Source: Aliivibrio finisterrensis_A (lineage in GTDB: Bacteria > Pseudomonadota > Gammaproteobacteria > Enterobacterales > Vibrionaceae). From it: DNA of 64,000 nucleotides. The position numbers were made by a program, and so were the translations under genes. Of this stretch, positions 61,848 to 64,000 are shown piece after piece. The first letter of the stretch is position 1. The number at the start of each line of letters is the position of its first letter. The stretch is taken from assembly GCF_004167675.1 (NCBI RefSeq), contig NZ_SEZQ01000001.1, one strand, 5' to 3'. Below the pieces are notes generated by a model. It was not told where the DNA came from. It worked only from the letters and a program-made list of their open reading frames with translations, and searched no databases.

Positions 61848-62183
61848 ATGGAAACTATCGATAAGATCAAACAACAAATTGCTGAAAACCACATCATTCT
61901 ATACATGAAAGGCTCACCTAAGCTTCCAAGCTGTGGTTTTTCATCTCAAGCTTCTCAAGCACTAATGAACTGCGGCGAGAAATTTGCTTATGTAGACATT
62001 CTACAGAACCCAGATATTCGTGCTGAGCTTCCGGCATATGCACAATGGCCTACTTTCCCACAGTTGTGGATTGAAGGTGAATTAATTGGCGGGTGTGACA
62101 TCATTTTGGAAATGTTCCAAAAAGGTGAACTTCAGCCATTAGTTAAAGAAGCTGCAGAGCGTAATGCCCCTGCTGCGGAATAA
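61848..62183 (+). CDS. grxD: Monothiol glutaredoxin GrxD
   Basis: Iron-sulfur cluster carrier of the Grx4 class. The 111 residues contain the monothiol active site Cys29-Gly-Phe-Ser (KLPSCGFSSQA), WPTFPQLWIEGELIGGCDII (about 65-84) with the glutathione-binding cis-Pro, and a normal C-terminus. ATG 61848 has GAGGAT in front. Divergent from sodB; both genes concern iron and oxidative stress. Confidence 0.96.
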   Translation: METIDKIKQQIAENHIILYMKGSPKLPSCGFSSQASQALMNCGEKFAYVDILQNPDIRAELPAYAQWPTFPQLWIEGELIGGCDIILEMFQKGELQPLVKEAAERNAPAAE

Positions 62184-62221
62184 TACTAGAATATAGATCA
62201 TCTAATTCGTTAGATGGATAT

Positions 62222-62252
62222 AAAAAACCACGTATTGCTACGTGGTTTTTTT
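62222..62252. terminator. Bidirectional terminator between grxD and the response regulator gene
   Basis: AAAAACCACGTA pairs with TACGTGGTTTTT around a 4-nt loop, with further T residues. Confidence 0.87.
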
Positions 62253-63559
62253 TATATTTTTGCCTTTTCAAAAGAAAGAGCTTGTAACTTAGCTAAGGGG
62301 GATTTCCCTTCCTTCAATTTACGTAGCCACTTTTCTTCAATGATTTCTTTTTCATCATCTAAACGCATTTCGCAATAAACTAAGTAAACAATATAAGCGG
62401 TTTCACAATCGGTAATATCTGAAAGTTGAATATCAGAGATTAAGCGGTTTGCTTCACCGTATCTATTCATTTTTAATTGCCATAAAGCGGATAATGCTCG
62501 TTGCGCAGCAATGCAAGGTATGCCACGTAAGCGTCCTTTTAATTTTGCGCTGACTCGTTGCCATGAACTTTCAGGGGACCAGTCTTGTAACGTTTCTTCT
62601 GACGCAAGCAAAAGATCACCCCATGCGGCCATTGCTCTTTTTCCTGCAGAGTCAAATGCAGAATTTGGCAATAAATAAGCGTATTTAGTGAGTAAGTCGA
62701 ATGCATCGTATCGTTCTCCTTTTGCAAGAAGAGACCAAATGAGGTGACTAAATCTTAAATACGAGTAGGGAGCAACCTCAAATCCTTTTTTCCAGTAGCG
62801 AGCAGCAATAGATAAGTTATCTCGGTTAAACGCTATTTGAGCTTTTAAATCAAGCAAACGTAAGCTACTGGTTTCATTTTTTGGTAATAATGAATCGACT
62901 AACTGGTTAGCGTTATCAAAATCATTTTGTGCGATATAGATTTCTGCTTGTTGGATTTCCGCTTCAATCGACTCTTTGATTATTGATAGTAAAGCCTTAT
63001 TCACGCTCAACGCTTCTGACAGTCGGTTCACTTTGATGAGACGAGACGTCAGTTTAAGCATTGAGTCTTTAAGAATGATTTTATTTGGTGCTTTGAATAT
63101 AAGAGGTTTAACACCCGCTAGCCCATCTTTTGTATAAGCGGCAATCATTCCCATCGCAAACTGACGTTTTACTAAATCATGGTTAATAACTTTGATAATT
63201 TCTTCTGGTCGAATTGGCTTTTGAATATATTTTTCAGGGGCATAATCGGTATATGCTAACTCAATTTGTGGGTCTTCATTACCAGTTACGACATAGACCA
63301 GAGTATTGTCGGTAATCAATCGTAATAGACGTAATTGCTCAAGCATTTGAAGACCAGTACTACCATGGCCAAGATTATGATCAACAAAAAGGACATCGAA
63401 TTTTTTTTGCTTACAGTTACCTACAGCAGCACCTGCTGTTGGACAGCAAGCAATGTTATTAGTCGGGACACCAATACGACTGAGTAATGCACGAATTGCA
63501 TTTTGGATAACAGTACTGTCGTCAATGATGAGAAAAGAAGAGAGCTTAATTAGTTTCAT
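62252..63559 (-). CDS. Orphan response regulator with C-terminal TPR-like helical repeats
   Basis: 435 residues. The receiver domain (about 8-128) has the acidic pair Asp13-Asp14, phospho-acceptor Asp60 in DVLFVDHNLGHGSTG, and the switch Lys in EKYIQKPIRPEE. The rest (about 160-435) is helical with TPR-like repeats (AEIYIAQNDFDNANQLVDSLL, AARYWKKGFEVAPYS) and no DNA-binding or cyclase domain. Output is probably through protein contacts. No histidine kinase gene lies beside it. Confidence 0.88.
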   Translation of the reverse strand: MKLIKLSSFLIIDDSTVIQNAIRALLSRIGVPTNNIACCPTAGAAVGNCKQKKFDVLFVDHNLGHGSTGLQMLEQLRLLRLITDNTLVYVVTGNEDPQIELAYTDYAPEKYIQKPIRPEEIIKVINHDLVKRQFAMGMIAAYTKDGLAGVKPLIFKAPNKIILKDSMLKLTSRLIKVNRLSEALSVNKALLSIIKESIEAEIQQAEIYIAQNDFDNANQLVDSLLPKNETSSLRLLDLKAQIAFNRDNLSIAARYWKKGFEVAPYSYLRFSHLIWSLLAKGERYDAFDLLTKYAYLLPNSAFDSAGKRAMAAWGDLLLASEETLQDWSPESSWQRVSAKLKGRLRGIPCIAAQRALSALWQLKMNRYGEANRLISDIQLSDITDCETAYIVYLVYCEMRLDDEKEIIEEKWLRKLKEGKSPLAKLQALSFEKAKI

Positions 63560-63665
63560 AGAAAATAGACAGGCCGTAACTAGACAGTGCCAGAGTATAG
63601 CAACAGTCTTACTTAAATATAGAAAAAAGAACGAATAGCTGAGTAAAATTTTTTGATCTTAATGT

Positions 63666-63694
63666 AAAAAACGACAGGGTTGACTGTCGTTTTA
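63666..63694 (-). terminator. Terminator of the Na+/H+ antiporter gene
   Basis: On the minus strand, AAAACGACAG and CTGTCGTTTT pair perfectly around a 6-nt loop, followed by TTAC. It lies about 57 bp after the stop codon. Confidence 0.75.
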
Positions 63695-63750
63695 TACCGA
63701 TTAACATTAATTCTGCAATAATAATATAACTACTAGGCAGTATTAATAAA

Positions 63751-64000
63751 TTAAAGCACCATTGCTGCAATCCAACCAAATGCAATTAATGGCAGGTTGT
63801 AGTGTAAGAATGTAGGTACTACGGTTTCCCATACGTGCTCATGTTGGCCATCTGCATTTAGCCCTGACGTTGGACCTAATGTAGAATCTGATGCAGGGGA
63901 GCCAGCATCACCTAAAGCAGCAGCAGTACCAACCAATGCAATGGTTGCCATTGGCGAAAAGCCAAATGCCACGGCAAGAGGTACATAGATAGTTGCAATG
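63751..64000 (-). CDS. Na+/H+ antiporter family protein, C-terminal part (gene continues beyond window)
   Basis: The frame is open to the window edge (IATIYVPLAVAFGFSP upstream of the first visible in-frame GTG), so only the last 83 residues are seen. The segment FSPMATIALVGTAAALGDAGSPASDSTLGPTSGLN and the C-terminal TM matching NhaC/YfiN-like antiporters of vibrios suggest a Na+/H+ antiporter. A lactate/malate type of the same superfamily cannot be ruled out from this fragment. Confidence 0.7.
   Translation of the reverse strand, partial: IATIYVPLAVAFGFSPMATIALVGTAAALGDAGSPASDSTLGPTSGLNADGQHEHVWETVVPTFLHYNLPLIAFGWIAAMVL

Noticed and set aside
63453..63638. Small plus-strand frame overlapping the response-regulator start
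   Set aside because: It is antisense to the receiver domain and has no coding features.
1..64000. CRISPR arrays, tRNA or rRNA genes, prophage or complete insertion sequences
   Set aside because: Reading both strands I found no regularly spaced repeats, no cloverleaf or rRNA signature, and no transposase or integrase frame.

Overview
The window looks like chromosomal DNA of a Vibrionaceae species, most likely Aliivibrio (Vibrio) fischeri or a close relative. The evidence is low GC content, a cydDC-trxB-ald-lrp-ftsK-lolA-rarA-serS core order, a vibrio-type panP, a vemP-type arrest peptide in front of a second secDF pair, a VC2046-like gene beside sodB, and msrB/gapA/yeaD/yeaC in enterobacterial order. 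I see no rRNA, tRNA, CRISPR array, prophage or intact insertion sequence. The host was identified by recognising genes and gene order, not by a database search.

Layout. 1-1.3 kb: 3' part of an unrecognised, AT-rich membrane protein gene. 1.3-4.7 kb: vemP-secD-secF, a force-sensing regulatory unit of the Sec export machinery. 4.8-18.7 kb: efflux-rich stretch with LysR/EmrAB, RsuA, Bcr plus a DUF2913 gene, an SDR-DUF2867 protein, a MATE pump and an AttEFGH-like ABC system. 18.9-22 kb: nhaA, a 493-bp intergenic region holding a MITE-like repeat and several strong inverted repeats, then fabV. 22-31 kb: AspT-type transporter, grxA, hexR, panP (beta-alanine for pantothenate), lysO, an HDOD protein and tfoX. 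31-34.6 kb: a small outer-membrane protein, a YdgA-like protein and serC. 34.6-48.2 kb: cydCD, trxB, ald, lrp, ftsK, lolA, rarA, serS. 48.2-55 kb: trxC, a DUF440 DNA mimic, gsk, yeaD, gapA, msrB, a DUF2989 lipoprotein, yeaC and a 50-residue membrane protein. 55-64 kb: a voltage-gated potassium channel, adhE, a degenerate SDR, a VC2046-like gene, sodB, grxD, an orphan response regulator and the end of a Na+/H+ antiporter gene.

Regulatory reading. The strongest unit is vemP-secD. The region around the vemP stop codon is perfectly complementary over 9 nt to the secD ribosome-binding region, and a second 9-bp hairpin abuts the same ribosome-binding site. This is the architecture expected if a ribosome stalled at the end of vemP keeps secD translation open. 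Other sites that pair naturally with genes in the window are HexR-type boxes upstream of gapA and adhE (hexR itself is at 24.5-25.3 kb), an FNR-type box upstream of adhE, a PurR-type palindrome between the DUF440 gene and gsk, and a PurR/LacI-type palindrome upstream of bcr. All of these were found by eye and not tested computationally.
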